From positions 1-15,727 of the forward strand of contig DNFG01000346.1 of assembly GCA_003487005.1 (NCBI GenBank): 15,727 nucleotides of DNA. The letters run 5' to 3'. The notes under the pieces are model-generated. The model did no database searches. It saw nothing but the letters and a program-made list of their open reading frames with translations, and was not told where the DNA came from. Every line of letters begins with the position of its first letter. Within the stretch, counting starts at the first letter, position 1. Both the position numbers and the translations under genes were made by a program. This document shows positions 6,200 through 13,888 of the stretch, piece after piece. This DNA is from Bryobacterales bacterium. Lineage in GTDB: Bacteria > Acidobacteriota > Terriglobia > Bryobacterales > Bryobacteraceae.

Positions 6200-6847
6200 T
6201 TAGACGTGCTCGCGGCGGGAGATGATCTCCTGGATCGTGCGCTCAAGATCCTGCACGCGACGGGTCAGATCATCGATCGTTTGCCCGGTCGGATCCGGCA
6301 GTTTGCCGTGCTCCAGCACTTCTTCCTCGTCCGAGCGGCTGCGGACGATCCGCCCGGGGATCCCGACGACGGTCGAGTAGGGAGGCACTGACTTCAAGAC
6401 CACAGAACCCGCGCCAACCCGGACGCAGTCGCCAATCTCTATATTGCCCAATACTTTTGCACCCCCGCCCACCACAACCCGGTTACCCAGAGTCGGATGC
6501 CGCTTCCCCTTCTCTTTGCCCGTGCCTCCCAGCGTGACTCCCTGATAAATGAGGCAGTCGTCGCCGATAATGGTCGTCTCGCCAATCACGACGCCCATGC
6601 CGTGGTCGATGAAGAAGCGGCGTCCGATCGTCGCGCCGGGGTGGATTTCGATCCCCGTCATCCACCGGGCGAACTGGCTGATCACCCGCGGAAGAAGTGG
6701 AACACCCCATCGGTACAACCGGTTCGAGAGGCGGTGAAATACCGTCGCATGAAAGCCGGGGTAACACAGGAAGATCTCAAGCACACTCTTGGCGGCCGGG
6801 TCTTCCCGGAAGATAGTCTGGATCTGTTCCCGGATGGTGCTGAACAT
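6200..6847 (-). CDS. cysE: Serine O-acetyltransferase
   Basis: Transfers an acetyl group from acetyl-CoA to L-serine, making O-acetylserine for cysteine synthesis in the cytoplasm. The 215-residue product is of the short (EpsC-type) form without the long N-terminal helical domain of E. coli CysE. It has a left-handed beta-helix of hexapeptide repeats (about 66-165) with the active-site block [13 protein letters not shown] (78-90; Asp81, His82), then [10 protein letters not shown] and KGKRHPTLG (101-121). The C-terminal about 25 residues are charged heptad-like sequence and may form a coiled coil. I start at the ATG at 6847, which has AAGGA 7 nt upstream; a TTG at 6862 would add five residues but overlaps that site. 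It lies 43 nt after the LOG gene and 14 nt before the TerC-like gene. No cysK is adjacent. Confidence 0.95.
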   Translation of the reverse strand: MFSTIREQIQTIFREDPAAKSVLEIFLCYPGFHATVFHRLSNRLYRWGVPLLPRVISQFARWMTGIEIHPGATIGRRFFIDHGMGVVIGETTIIGDDCLIYQGVTLGGTGKEKGKRHPTLGNRVVVGGGAKVLGNIEIGDCVRVGAGSVVLKSVPPYSTVVGIPGRIVRSRSDEEEVLEHGKLPDPTGQTIDDLTRRVQDLERTIQEIISRREHV

Positions 6848-6890
6848 GGCGGCGTCCTTCAATTATGGATGCAAACGTCGCGAAAAGGTC

Positions 6891-7433
6891 TCAAGGGGTT
6901 TGCAGGGCCAGATTGAGGGCCTGATCAACGGTCCCAGCTACCAGCACGAGATCCCGGTGGGCGGGCCGGATGAACTGCTCTGCGGCGGCGTGGTCGAGAA
7001 AGTCCAGCAAATGGCGGTAGTATCCCCCGGTATTGAGCAGAACCACCGGCTTGCGGTGGAACTCGAGCAACTTCCAGGTGATGATCTCGAACAGTTCCTC
7101 GAAAGTGCCATAGCCGCCTGGGAGAGCGATGAAAGCGTCGCTGAGTTCCGCCATCAGCGCCTTTCGGTCGTGCATGGACTCGACCTCGTGCAGGTCGGTC
7201 AGGCCGCCGTGCGCCACTTCCCGTGCGATCAGTGCCCTGGGGATGACGCCGGTCACCGGACCGCCCAGGGCAAGCGCCGCATCGGCCACCGCACCCATCA
7301 ACCCAACATGCGCTCCGCCATACACAACCCGGTGCCCCGCTTTCGCGATGGCCGTCCCGAGTTCGCGCGCCGCTTCGAAATAGGGCTCCGGCACGTTCGT
7401 ACTCGACCCGCAATACACGCAGAGGCTCTTCAC
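6891..7433 (-). CDS. LOG-family protein (nucleoside 5'-monophosphate phosphoribohydrolase)
   Basis: LOG enzymes (Rossmann fold) cleave the N-glycosidic bond of (cytokinin) nucleoside monophosphates, releasing base and ribose 5-phosphate; bacterial relatives often act on AMP. The 180-residue product has SLCVYCGSS at the N-terminus, VVYGGAHVGLMG (36-47), MHDRKALM (87-94) and the signature PGGYGTFEELFE (105-116), with the catalytic Arg and Glu of these motifs present. It starts at a GTG at 7433 that overlaps the stop of the upstream gene (GTGA), a typical translational coupling. Whether it makes cytokinins or only turns over purine nucleotides cannot be told from sequence. Older annotations call such proteins 'lysine decarboxylase', which is not correct. 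Confidence 0.92.
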   Translation of the reverse strand: MKSLCVYCGSSTNVPEPYFEAARELGTAIAKAGHRVVYGGAHVGLMGAVADAALALGGPVTGVIPRALIAREVAHGGLTDLHEVESMHDRKALMAELSDAFIALPGGYGTFEELFEIITWKLLEFHRKPVVLLNTGGYYRHLLDFLDHAAAEQFIRPAHRDLVLVAGTVDQALNLALQTP

Positions 7434-8215
7434 CGGGGCCGCCCGCTTCCGGGGAAGGCGTTCGTCTGAAATCCGACCCCGGCGCGCGTGTCACGGTGCC
7501 ACGGTACCTTGAATCGCAGCAGGTTGGCCATCGAACGGGCCGGGTTGAAGAGGCTCCGGACCGTCAGCCGGACGAACCTGTTCTGTATGTGCCGCTCGAT
7601 GGGCATGACGATTTTCGCGTCCGCGAAGTCCTCCACCACAAGCGTGGCGAGACCCAGGGTCGGGGTAATCACCAGGTCCACCGCCCCCTTCGTTCCCGGG
7701 CTCAATCCGACATTGCCGAAGGCCGCCTCCCCGAATGGACCCAACTCGTAGTGAGTACTGGCCACCGCCATCCAAGCTATCGACTTGAACCGGCTCTGCC
7801 AGTAGTCCTTCGACTTGAAGTTGACCGGAATGTACTTCTCGCGGCTGTGGTTCTGCAGGTAAGTATGGCCGTACACCGAACCTTGAAGCGGGTGCCCCAG
7901 GTAGTTCGCCAGCCATTCGTCGCCATCGTCCCAGCCACTGAATCCCTTGAGTGAGTTGACGTAGTCCTTCAGGAACGGGCCGCCAAACTGGGCGCGGGTC
8001 TTTTCCTGCGTCCCGAAGCGGAAGGCATGCTGGCTCGCGAGGAACAGGCCGTTCTGCAGCAGCAGCGGCTTCCACTGCAGGCTGCCCTCCGCCGGCACCT
8101 CATAGCCGTTCTCCTCTGCCGCCTCCGGTTCGCCTGGCTTGGCAGGCGACTCTTGAGCGGGGAGTGAAGGGATGAACAGGGCGAGTAGGACCGCCGGAAT
8201 AACAGGGCTATGCAT
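7430..8215 (-). CDS. Exported protein resembling DUF3943, function unknown
   Basis: The 261-residue product starts with a Sec-type signal peptide (MHSPVIPAVLLALFIPSLPAQ, likely cut after PAQ or PA), followed by a Pro/Glu-rich linker (22-45). The mature part has GWDDGDEWLANYLGHPLQGSVYG (94-116), a WxxSRFKSIAWMAVASTHYELGPFGEAAFGNVG block (139-170) and GAVDLVITPTLGLATLVVEDF (177-197). The NYxGHPxxGSxY and DLVxTPxxG patterns recall DUF3943 proteins, which are thought to be envelope or outer-membrane associated; this is from memory and needs a profile search. The start is the ATG at 8215; a TTG at 8221 would add two residues. There is no clear ribosome binding site. It is the first gene of the minus-strand operon and overlaps the LOG gene by 4 nt. 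Confidence 0.75.
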   Translation of the reverse strand: MHSPVIPAVLLALFIPSLPAQESPAKPGEPEAAEENGYEVPAEGSLQWKPLLLQNGLFLASQHAFRFGTQEKTRAQFGGPFLKDYVNSLKGFSGWDDGDEWLANYLGHPLQGSVYGHTYLQNHSREKYIPVNFKSKDYWQSRFKSIAWMAVASTHYELGPFGEAAFGNVGLSPGTKGAVDLVITPTLGLATLVVEDFADAKIVMPIERHIQNRFVRLTVRSLFNPARSMANLLRFKVPWHRDTRAGVGFQTNAFPGSGRPR

Positions 8216-8407
8216 AACCAATAAACGGGGGGGAAACGGGCTGCGTTACGCTTCCATTTCAGGGTCTCACGAACCCTTTCACCAGTTCAACCGCCCGATT
8301 GTGGCAGCGCGCTCAGTTTGACAAAATAGGCGGCAATTCCAGGCCGCCTCCTCCGGGTGTGGCCGAGGAACGACACTGAACGACCTCGAGGGAGAGACTC
8401 CACGACG
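8216..8407. promoter_or_regulatory. Divergent intergenic region with two inverted repeats
   Basis: This 192-bp gap must hold promoters for both the minus-strand six-gene set and the RraA/enolase genes. A perfect TTGACA stands at 8318-8323 (plus), but no acceptable -10 box lies 16-18 nt after it. An inverted repeat AGGGT/ACCCT (8261-8265, 8273-8277) and a second, GGCGGC/GCCGCC (8329-8334, 8343-8348, 8-nt loop), are visible and could be operators. No promoter can be assigned with confidence. Confidence 0.35.
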
Positions 8408-9325
8408 ATGAGATCCGCACTGACCGCCGCCACCCTGTTTGCCGCCCTGCTCTGGGCCACGCCCGCTCACGCACAACTCGGCCTGTTCAACGACGACATG
8501 CGCCGTGCCGTGACCCGCGACTGGACGGGGGAACGCTTCCCCGACGGCCGCCCCAAGGTCCCCGACGAAGTCCTGCTGCGGCTCAAGAACGTGTCGGCCG
8601 AAGAGGCCTGGGGCACTCTTCGCGCCGCCGGCTACCGCCTCCAGTTCGAGCGCGGCTGGAAGACGGTCAACGTCCAGGGCGCCGAACGCCTCGTCGGCCG
8701 CGCCGTCACCGCCGCTTTCCTCCCCCTCCGCCCCGACCTCAATAACTTCGTCAATGAGCAGGCCAAGAGGGAAGGACGCGTCTCTAGCGGTCAGAACTCC
8801 TGGGTCATCGACGCCCTCGTCAAAGACGACGTGATGGTTGTGGACCTCTACGGCAAAATCAAGGACGGCACCATCATCGGCGACAACCTCGCCACGTCCA
8901 TCATGACCAAGACGGGAACCGGTATCGTCGTCGATGGCGCGGTCCGTGATGTGACCGGCATTATGGGTATCCCCGGATTCAAGGTCTATGCCCGCGACTT
9001 CGACCCCTCCTTCCTTGCCGACGCCACTCTCGCCGGGATCAACGTGCCCATCCGGATCGGCGAGGTCACCGTGCTGCCCGGCGACATCGTTATCTCGGAC
9101 CCCGAGGGTATCGTCTTCGTGCCCGCCCAACTCGCCGAAAAGGTGGCCGACGATTCCGAACTGACCCAACTGCGCGACCGCTGGGGCCACCAGATGCTCC
9201 GCGAACAGAAGTACACCCCCGGACAGATCGACACCCAGTGGAGCCCCCAGATGATCGACGAGTTCAACAAATGGGCCGAGGCGCAAGGTTCCAAAATGCG
9301 CATGAAGCCGCGTCCGAACCGCTAA
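8408..9325 (+). CDS. Exported RraA-like protein (class II aldolase/RraA fold)
   Basis: RraA-fold proteins include 4-hydroxy-4-methyl-2-oxoglutarate/oxaloacetate-type aldolases and the E. coli RNase E inhibitor RraA. The 305-residue product has a clean Sec signal peptide (residues 1-22, TPAHA before QLG). The family core then follows: GDNLATSIM (158-166), GTGIVVDGAVRDVTG (170-184, with the catalytic-type Arg180-Asp181), and TVLPGDIVISDPEGIVFVP (221-239). Presence of the RD pair favours an aldolase or related lyase over a pure RNase regulator. About 90 residues before the core and about 60 after it make it longer than simple RraA (about 160). The start is the ATG at 8408 with GGAGAG about 11 nt upstream; an earlier frame opening at 8357 would bury the signal peptide. 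Followed after 12 nt by an enolase-superfamily gene. Confidence 0.88.
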   Translation: MRSALTAATLFAALLWATPAHAQLGLFNDDMRRAVTRDWTGERFPDGRPKVPDEVLLRLKNVSAEEAWGTLRAAGYRLQFERGWKTVNVQGAERLVGRAVTAAFLPLRPDLNNFVNEQAKREGRVSSGQNSWVIDALVKDDVMVVDLYGKIKDGTIIGDNLATSIMTKTGTGIVVDGAVRDVTGIMGIPGFKVYARDFDPSFLADATLAGINVPIRIGEVTVLPGDIVISDPEGIVFVPAQLAEKVADDSELTQLRDRWGHQMLREQKYTPGQIDTQWSPQMIDEFNKWAEAQGSKMRMKPRPNR

Positions 9326-9337
9326 AGGAGAACCGAA

Positions 9338-10708
9338 ATGACCCAAAAATGGCAAAAAAACCGCTTCCACACGTCGCGCCGGCGCTTCCTCGGTTCCGCC
9401 GCAGGCGCCGCCACCCTTGGCGCCTTCTGGTCCGAAAAGGATCTGCTCGGCTGGCAGGAGAACGTCCGGACCGCCTCGAAACCCTCCGAACTGAAGATCA
9501 CCGACCTGCGCGTCGCCCACGTCGTCGGCGCTCCAATGCGCTGCCCGCTCATCCGTCTGGAAACCAACCAGGGCATTCACGGGCTTGGAGAAGTCCGCGA
9601 TGGCGCCTCGCCCACCTACGCGCTGATGCTCAAGTCGAGGCTGATCGGCGAAAACCCCTGTGACGTCGATCGCATCTTCCGCAAAATCAAGCAGTTCGGC
9701 TTTCACGCCCGGCAGGCGGGCGGCGTTTGCGGCATCGAGATGGCGCTCTGGGATCTCGCCGGCAAAGCCTATAATGTCCCCGCCTACCAGATGCTCGGCG
9801 GGAAGTTCCGCGACTCGATCCGACTCTACTGTGACACCACCGAATCGCCCGATCCCAAAATCTACGGCCAGCGCCTCAAGCAGCGCCGCGACGAGGGCTA
9901 CACCTTCCTCAAGATGGATCTCGGCGTCGGTCTCGTCGAGAAGATCCCCGGCGCCGTCACCGCTCCGCTCGGCGTCACATCCCGCAACACCTCCCGCATT
10001 CAGCACATGTTCACTGGTATGGAACTGACCGAAAAAGGAGTCGCGCTGATGGCCGACTATTGTGGTGCCGTTCGCGAGGTCGTCGGTTGGGACATCCCCC
10101 TTGCCGCCGACCACTTCGGCCACATCGGCGTCAATTCCTGCATCCGCCTCGGCAAAGCTCTCGAGAAGTACAACCTCGCCTTCGTCGAGGACATGATCCC
10201 CTGGATGTACACCGATCTCTGGAAGCAGATTACCGACGCCATCAATATCCCCACGCTCACCGGCGAGGACATCTACCTCAAGGAACCCTTCATCGAACTC
10301 TGCCGGAACCACGCCGTCGATATCGTCCACCCCGACCTCGCCAGTTCCGGCGGCCTGCTCGAAACCAAGAAGATCGGCGACATGGCGATGGAGTACGGCC
10401 ATGCCATGGCCATGCACTTCGCCGGAACGCCCGTCAGTTTCATGGCCAACCTGCACTGCGCCGCCGCCACCGAGAATTTCCTCGCCCTCGAATTCCACTC
10501 CCAGGAAGTGAAATGGTGGGAGGACATGGTGACTGGCATCGACAAGCCCATCGTCCACAAAGGCTTCGCGAAGGTGCCGCAAGGCCCGGGCCTCGGCGTC
10601 GAACTGAACGACGACGTCGTCAAACAGCACCTGGCTCCCGGCACCAGCTATTTCGCCCCTTCTTCGGAGTGGGACAACGAGCGCTCCTGGGATCGCCTCT
10701 ATAGCTGA
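9338..10708 (+). CDS. Tat-exported mandelate racemase/muconate lactonizing (enolase superfamily) protein
   Basis: Enolase-superfamily enzymes abstract the proton next to a carboxylate with help of Mg2+, giving racemisation or dehydration of sugar or hydroxy acids. The 456-residue product starts with a Tat signal (SRRRFLG at 13-19, then an Ala-rich stretch). Predicted metal ligands are Asp258, Glu284 and Glu310, spaced 26 and 26 exactly as Asp195, Glu221 and Glu247 of mandelate racemase. Asp333 and His360 have the 27-residue spacing of its Asp270-His297 dyad. The second-strand base motif is KMD (Lys192, Asp194) in place of KxK, and about 35 extra residues lie between it and Asp258. Dehydratase activity on a sugar acid is therefore likelier than racemase activity, but the substrate is unknown. 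AGGAG lies 7 nt before the ATG, overlapping the spacer after the RraA-like gene. Confidence 0.9.
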   Translation: MTQKWQKNRFHTSRRRFLGSAAGAATLGAFWSEKDLLGWQENVRTASKPSELKITDLRVAHVVGAPMRCPLIRLETNQGIHGLGEVRDGASPTYALMLKSRLIGENPCDVDRIFRKIKQFGFHARQAGGVCGIEMALWDLAGKAYNVPAYQMLGGKFRDSIRLYCDTTESPDPKIYGQRLKQRRDEGYTFLKMDLGVGLVEKIPGAVTAPLGVTSRNTSRIQHMFTGMELTEKGVALMADYCGAVREVVGWDIPLAADHFGHIGVNSCIRLGKALEKYNLAFVEDMIPWMYTDLWKQITDAINIPTLTGEDIYLKEPFIELCRNHAVDIVHPDLASSGGLLETKKIGDMAMEYGHAMAMHFAGTPVSFMANLHCAAATENFLALEFHSQEVKWWEDMVTGIDKPIVHKGFAKVPQGPGLGVELNDDVVKQHLAPGTSYFAPSSEWDNERSWDRLYS

Positions 10709-10735
10709 CCCGGCGTTGCGGATTACAGTGGAAGT

Positions 10736-12049
10736 GTGAAAACCGCTTTCCTGGCCGTCGCCCTCCTGCTCCTCATCGGGGCGCCGGCCCTGCTTTTCCT
10801 GCTGTCCACTTCTTCGGAACTGGCCCTCGATCCGGATGTCTCCATTCTGGGGGCCTCCACCAAGGTGGGTGTGCGCGTCAGTAATCCCCACGGCATCCGC
10901 GCTCTGCGCGTCAAACTCGAACAGGACTCCTCGCTCACCACCGCCTCCGTCGAAGCTCCCGCGGACCGCTGGCTGTTCTGGAAGAAACGCGAACCGGCGG
11001 CCCGCTTCGATGTCCAGATCAAGGCCGACCCCCGCCAGGGCTTCCGCTCGGGCCCCGCCCGGCTGACCGTCGAGACGATCTCGAACGACTTCCGCGGCCG
11101 GACCGATGTCCTCGCCCGTGATGTTCAGGTCAACCTCGCCCCGCCCGTGCTCACCGTAACCGGCGATCGAGCCTACCTGACCGTGGGCGGCGCCGGCCTC
11201 GTCACGTTCCGCGTCACCGGCTACTGGACCGAGGCCGGCGTCCGCGTCGGCGACTACGAATTCCGCAGCTATCCAGTCCCCGGCGGTTCCTCTGATAGCG
11301 ACCGCTTCTGCCTGTTTGTGTTCCCCTTCGATGTCCCGGCCACCACCAACGCCGTCGTCTTCGCCCGCAATCCGGCGGGCGCGCAGGTCACCGCCTCCTT
11401 CCCGCAGCAGGTGGCCGCCCGCCAGTGGCGCCAGCGCCAGTTGCCCGTTTCCGACGCCTTCCTCGAAAAGATCGTCCCCCGTCTCGATCCCAGCGGGCAG
11501 GGCTCGCTGCTCGACCGCTTCCTCCACATCAACAGGGAAATCCGACGGTCCAACAATCAGACCATTGCCGACCTTAAACTTCAGTCCGAGCCCCGGTTCC
11601 TCTGGGAGAATCCCTTCGAGCAGCTTTCCAACACCAAGGTCGAAGCCCTCTTCGCCGACTACCGCAGCTACATCTACAATGGCGCCAAGGTCGATGAGCA
11701 GGTCCACCTCGGCTTCGATCTCTCGAAGGTCGCCCGCGCTCCCGTTACCGCCTCAAATCATGGCAAGATCGTTTTCGCTGGTGACCTGGGCATTTACGGC
11801 CTCTGCGTCGTGATCGATCACGGCTACACGCTGCAATCCATCTACGCCCACCTGAGCGAGATCTCCGTCAAGGCGGGACAGTCCGTACGCCGCGGCGAGG
11901 AGATCGGACGATCCGGCGAAACCGGCCTCGCCGGCGGCGACCACCTCCATTTCGGCATGCAAATCGAGGGCATTCAGACCAATCCGCTCGAATGGTGGGA
12001 CCGCAAGTGGATCCAGGAGAAGATCCTCGACCGCCTCCCCGCGCGCTGA
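10736..12049 (+). CDS. Membrane-anchored M23 (LytM/lysostaphin-type) metallopeptidase
   Basis: M23 peptidases are zinc endopeptidases that cut peptide cross-links in peptidoglycan. The 437-residue product has an N-terminal hydrophobic segment (4-23, signal anchor or signal peptide), about 200 residues of beta-rich sequence with Ig-like features, a helical linker (about 240-310), and a C-terminal M23 domain. All zinc and catalytic residues are visible: HLGFD (His324, Asp328), YAHLS (His372) and HLHFG (His403, His405), so it is predicted active and is not a degenerate LytM activator. It starts at a GTG at 10736 with a weak ribosome binding site, 27 nt after the enolase-family stop; cotranscription is possible, but a functional tie is not evident. 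It acts in the periplasm. Confidence 0.92.
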   Translation: MKTAFLAVALLLLIGAPALLFLLSTSSELALDPDVSILGASTKVGVRVSNPHGIRALRVKLEQDSSLTTASVEAPADRWLFWKKREPAARFDVQIKADPRQGFRSGPARLTVETISNDFRGRTDVLARDVQVNLAPPVLTVTGDRAYLTVGGAGLVTFRVTGYWTEAGVRVGDYEFRSYPVPGGSSDSDRFCLFVFPFDVPATTNAVVFARNPAGAQVTASFPQQVAARQWRQRQLPVSDAFLEKIVPRLDPSGQGSLLDRFLHINREIRRSNNQTIADLKLQSEPRFLWENPFEQLSNTKVEALFADYRSYIYNGAKVDEQVHLGFDLSKVARAPVTASNHGKIVFAGDLGIYGLCVVIDHGYTLQSIYAHLSEISVKAGQSVRRGEEIGRSGETGLAGGDHLHFGMQIEGIQTNPLEWWDRKWIQEKILDRLPAR

Positions 12050-12079
12050 GACCCCGCGCTATCGCGTATTCTGAACTGC

Positions 12080-12706
12080 ATGGATTTTGTTACCGGCCAC
12101 ATGGGCTGGATTGAGGTTGTCTGCGGCCCGATGTTTTCAGGCAAAAGCGAAGAGGTCATTCGCCGTCTCCGCCGGGCCATGATTGCTCGCAAGCGCGTCC
12201 AGGTCTTCAAACCGGCACTCGACCGCCGCTATTCCGACGACGAAATCGTCAGCCACGCCGATTCCCGCATGAAGAGCGAAGTCGTTGACGCCGCCGCCGG
12301 CATCCTTGCCCGCCTCGACTGGCGCACCCAGGTCGTCGGCGTCGACGAAGCCAACTTCTTCGGCCAGGAACTCGTCACCGTCGCCCAGCAACTCGCCGAC
12401 TCGGGCAAGCAGGTCATCATCGCCGGCCTCGATACCGACTACATGGGCCGGCCTTTCCCGCCCATGCCCGACCTGCTCTGCCTCGCCGAGTCCATCACCA
12501 AAACCCTCGCTATCTGCATGCGTTGCGGCAATCCCGCCAAGCACACGCAACGACTCACCGGTGGCGATGACCTGATTGTCGTCGGCGCCGCCGGCGCCTA
12601 CGAAGCCCGCTGCCGCCGCTGTTTCGAACCCGGCATCCCCAAGCAGGAGACTTTTGACTTCCTCCGCGCCGCCCGCCTCGCCGGGGATGTTCCCGAGCCC
12701 GAATAG
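12080..12706 (+). CDS. tdk: Thymidine kinase (type II)
   Basis: Phosphorylates thymidine with ATP in the nucleotide salvage pathway. The 208-residue product contains the P-loop GPMFSGKS (16-23), the DEANFF motif (89-94, catalytic Glu90; most relatives have DEAQFF), GLDTDYMGRPF (116-126), and four zinc-binding cysteines, Cys146/Cys149 and Cys178/Cys181. The lasso region keeps SHADS where SHxG is usual. Length is normal. The start is uncertain: ATG at 12080 or ATG at 12101 (MGWIEVV...), the latter closer to the usual N-terminus; neither has a clear ribosome binding site. It lies 30 nt after the M23 gene. Its stop is only one base from the stop of the convergent acyl-CoA dehydrogenase gene. Confidence 0.95.
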   Translation: MDFVTGHMGWIEVVCGPMFSGKSEEVIRRLRRAMIARKRVQVFKPALDRRYSDDEIVSHADSRMKSEVVDAAAGILARLDWRTQVVGVDEANFFGQELVTVAQQLADSGKQVIIAGLDTDYMGRPFPPMPDLLCLAESITKTLAICMRCGNPAKHTQRLTGGDDLIVVGAAGAYEARCRRCFEPGIPKQETFDFLRAARLAGDVPEPE

Positions 12707-12707
12707 C

Positions 12708-13874
12708 TCAGGCCAGCAACTGCTTCGCGATCGTCATCAACTGCATGTTCGTCGCGCCCTCGTAAATCCGGCCGATTTTCGCGTCGCGATACAGCTTTTC
12801 CACCGGATAATCGCGCGTGAAGCCCACACCGCCCAACAACTCCACCGCCCGCGATGCCACCGTTTCCGCGATCTGCGACGACCAGTACTTCGCCATCGCC
12901 GCCTCCTTCAGAAACGGCCGCCCCGCCTCGCGCAATCGCGCCGCGTTGAACACGAGTAACCGCGCCGTCTCCAGGTCCGTCGCCATCCGCGCCAGGTCGA
13001 ACTGCACCGCCTGAAACGCCGCCAGCGGCTGTCCAAACTGCCGCCGCTCCTTCACATACGCCAGCGCGTGCCGCAGCGCCGCCCCCGCCAGTCCCGTCAT
13101 CTGCGCCCCGATCCCGATCCGGCCTTCGTTCAGCGCCTCGATCGCGATCTTGTACCCCTTCCCCGGTTCGCCCAGGATGTCCGCCGCCGCCACCGGCGTC
13201 TGGTCCAGGATCAGTTCGCAGGTGGACGATGCCCGGATGCCCAGCTTGTCCTCCTTCTTCCCCAGCGAAAAACCTTGCGCGCCGCGCCCCACCACGAAGC
13301 ACGTGATCCCCTTGTAGCCCGCTTCCGGGTTGATGTTGGCGAAGATCAGGTACAGCCCGGCCTCAGCCGCGTTCGTGATCCACAACTTTCGCCCGGTGAG
13401 CAGATACCTGTCCCCGTCCGCCACCGCCCGCGTCGTCAGCGCGAATGCGTCCGAACCCGCATTCGCCTCCGACAGCGCGAACGCCGCCGTCGTGTCCTGC
13501 GCCAAACGCGGCAGCCACCGGCGCTTCTGCTCGTCCGTCGCCCAGCGCAGCACCGCGTTGTTGACCAGCGTGTTTTGCACGTCCACGATCACCGCCGCCG
13601 ATGGATCCACCGCCGCGATCTCCTCGATCGCCAACAGCGCCTGCACAAATGTCCCCCCGGCGCCACCATACTCTTCCGGAATCTCGATGCCCATCAGCCC
13701 CAGTTCAAAAAACTGCGCGAGAATTTCCGGCCGGAACTTCGCCTGCTCGTCCATCTCGCGGACGTGCGGCGCGATCTGCTCGCGAGCGAACCGGCGCACC
13801 GAATCGCGAAACAGTTGGTCGTCTTCCGATAGCGACGTCAGGGGCAGGGGGTGGGGTTCAGCCGGCACGCTCAT
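12708..13874 (-). CDS. Acyl-CoA dehydrogenase (short/branched-chain type)
   Basis: FAD enzyme that introduces the trans-2,3 double bond into acyl-CoA, the first step of beta-oxidation or of branched-chain amino acid breakdown, passing electrons to ETF. The 388-residue product has normal length and the family blocks: FALSEANAGSDA (132-143), KLWITNAAEAGLYLIFA (163-179), RRQFGQPLAAFQAVQ (277-291), LLGGVGFTRDYPVEKLYRDAKIGRIYEG (347-373). The catalytic Glu is at 372 in the IYEG position used by short-chain, butyryl and 2-methyl-branched enzymes, against the isovaleryl/long-chain position. The exact substrate is unknown. The ATG at 13874 has no clear ribosome binding site. The divergent small gene begins only 14 nt away. 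Confidence 0.94.
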   Translation of the reverse strand: MSVPAEPHPLPLTSLSEDDQLFRDSVRRFAREQIAPHVREMDEQAKFRPEILAQFFELGLMGIEIPEEYGGAGGTFVQALLAIEEIAAVDPSAAVIVDVQNTLVNNAVLRWATDEQKRRWLPRLAQDTTAAFALSEANAGSDAFALTTRAVADGDRYLLTGRKLWITNAAEAGLYLIFANINPEAGYKGITCFVVGRGAQGFSLGKKEDKLGIRASSTCELILDQTPVAAADILGEPGKGYKIAIEALNEGRIGIGAQMTGLAGAALRHALAYVKERRQFGQPLAAFQAVQFDLARMATDLETARLLVFNAARLREAGRPFLKEAAMAKYWSSQIAETVASRAVELLGGVGFTRDYPVEKLYRDAKIGRIYEGATNMQLMTIAKQLLA

Positions 13875-13888
13875 GCCATGATTAAACC

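Noticed and set aside
8318-8323. Perfect TTGACA as -35 box of the RraA/enolase promoter.
   Set aside because: No sequence like TATAAT lies 16-18 nt downstream; the region there is a GC-rich inverted repeat.
10398-10412. GGCCATG/CATGGCC inverted repeat in the enolase-family gene.
   Set aside because: It arises from His-Ala-Met-Ala-Met codons next to the active-site His360; no sign of separate function.
8279-11707. A 1142-codon open frame on the minus strand.
   Set aside because: It is the exact codon-for-codon antisense of three plus-strand genes that happen to share one frame. It needs only that TTA, CTA and TCA be avoided, as in many GC-rich genomes; it ends where the M23 gene uses TCA. 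The sense proteins have clear family motifs and the antisense product (Gly/Asp/Val-rich) has none.
13068-13832. A 254-codon plus-strand open frame opposite the acyl-CoA dehydrogenase.
   Set aside because: Arg/Pro/His-rich composition typical of shadow frames; the opposite strand carries a full conserved enzyme.
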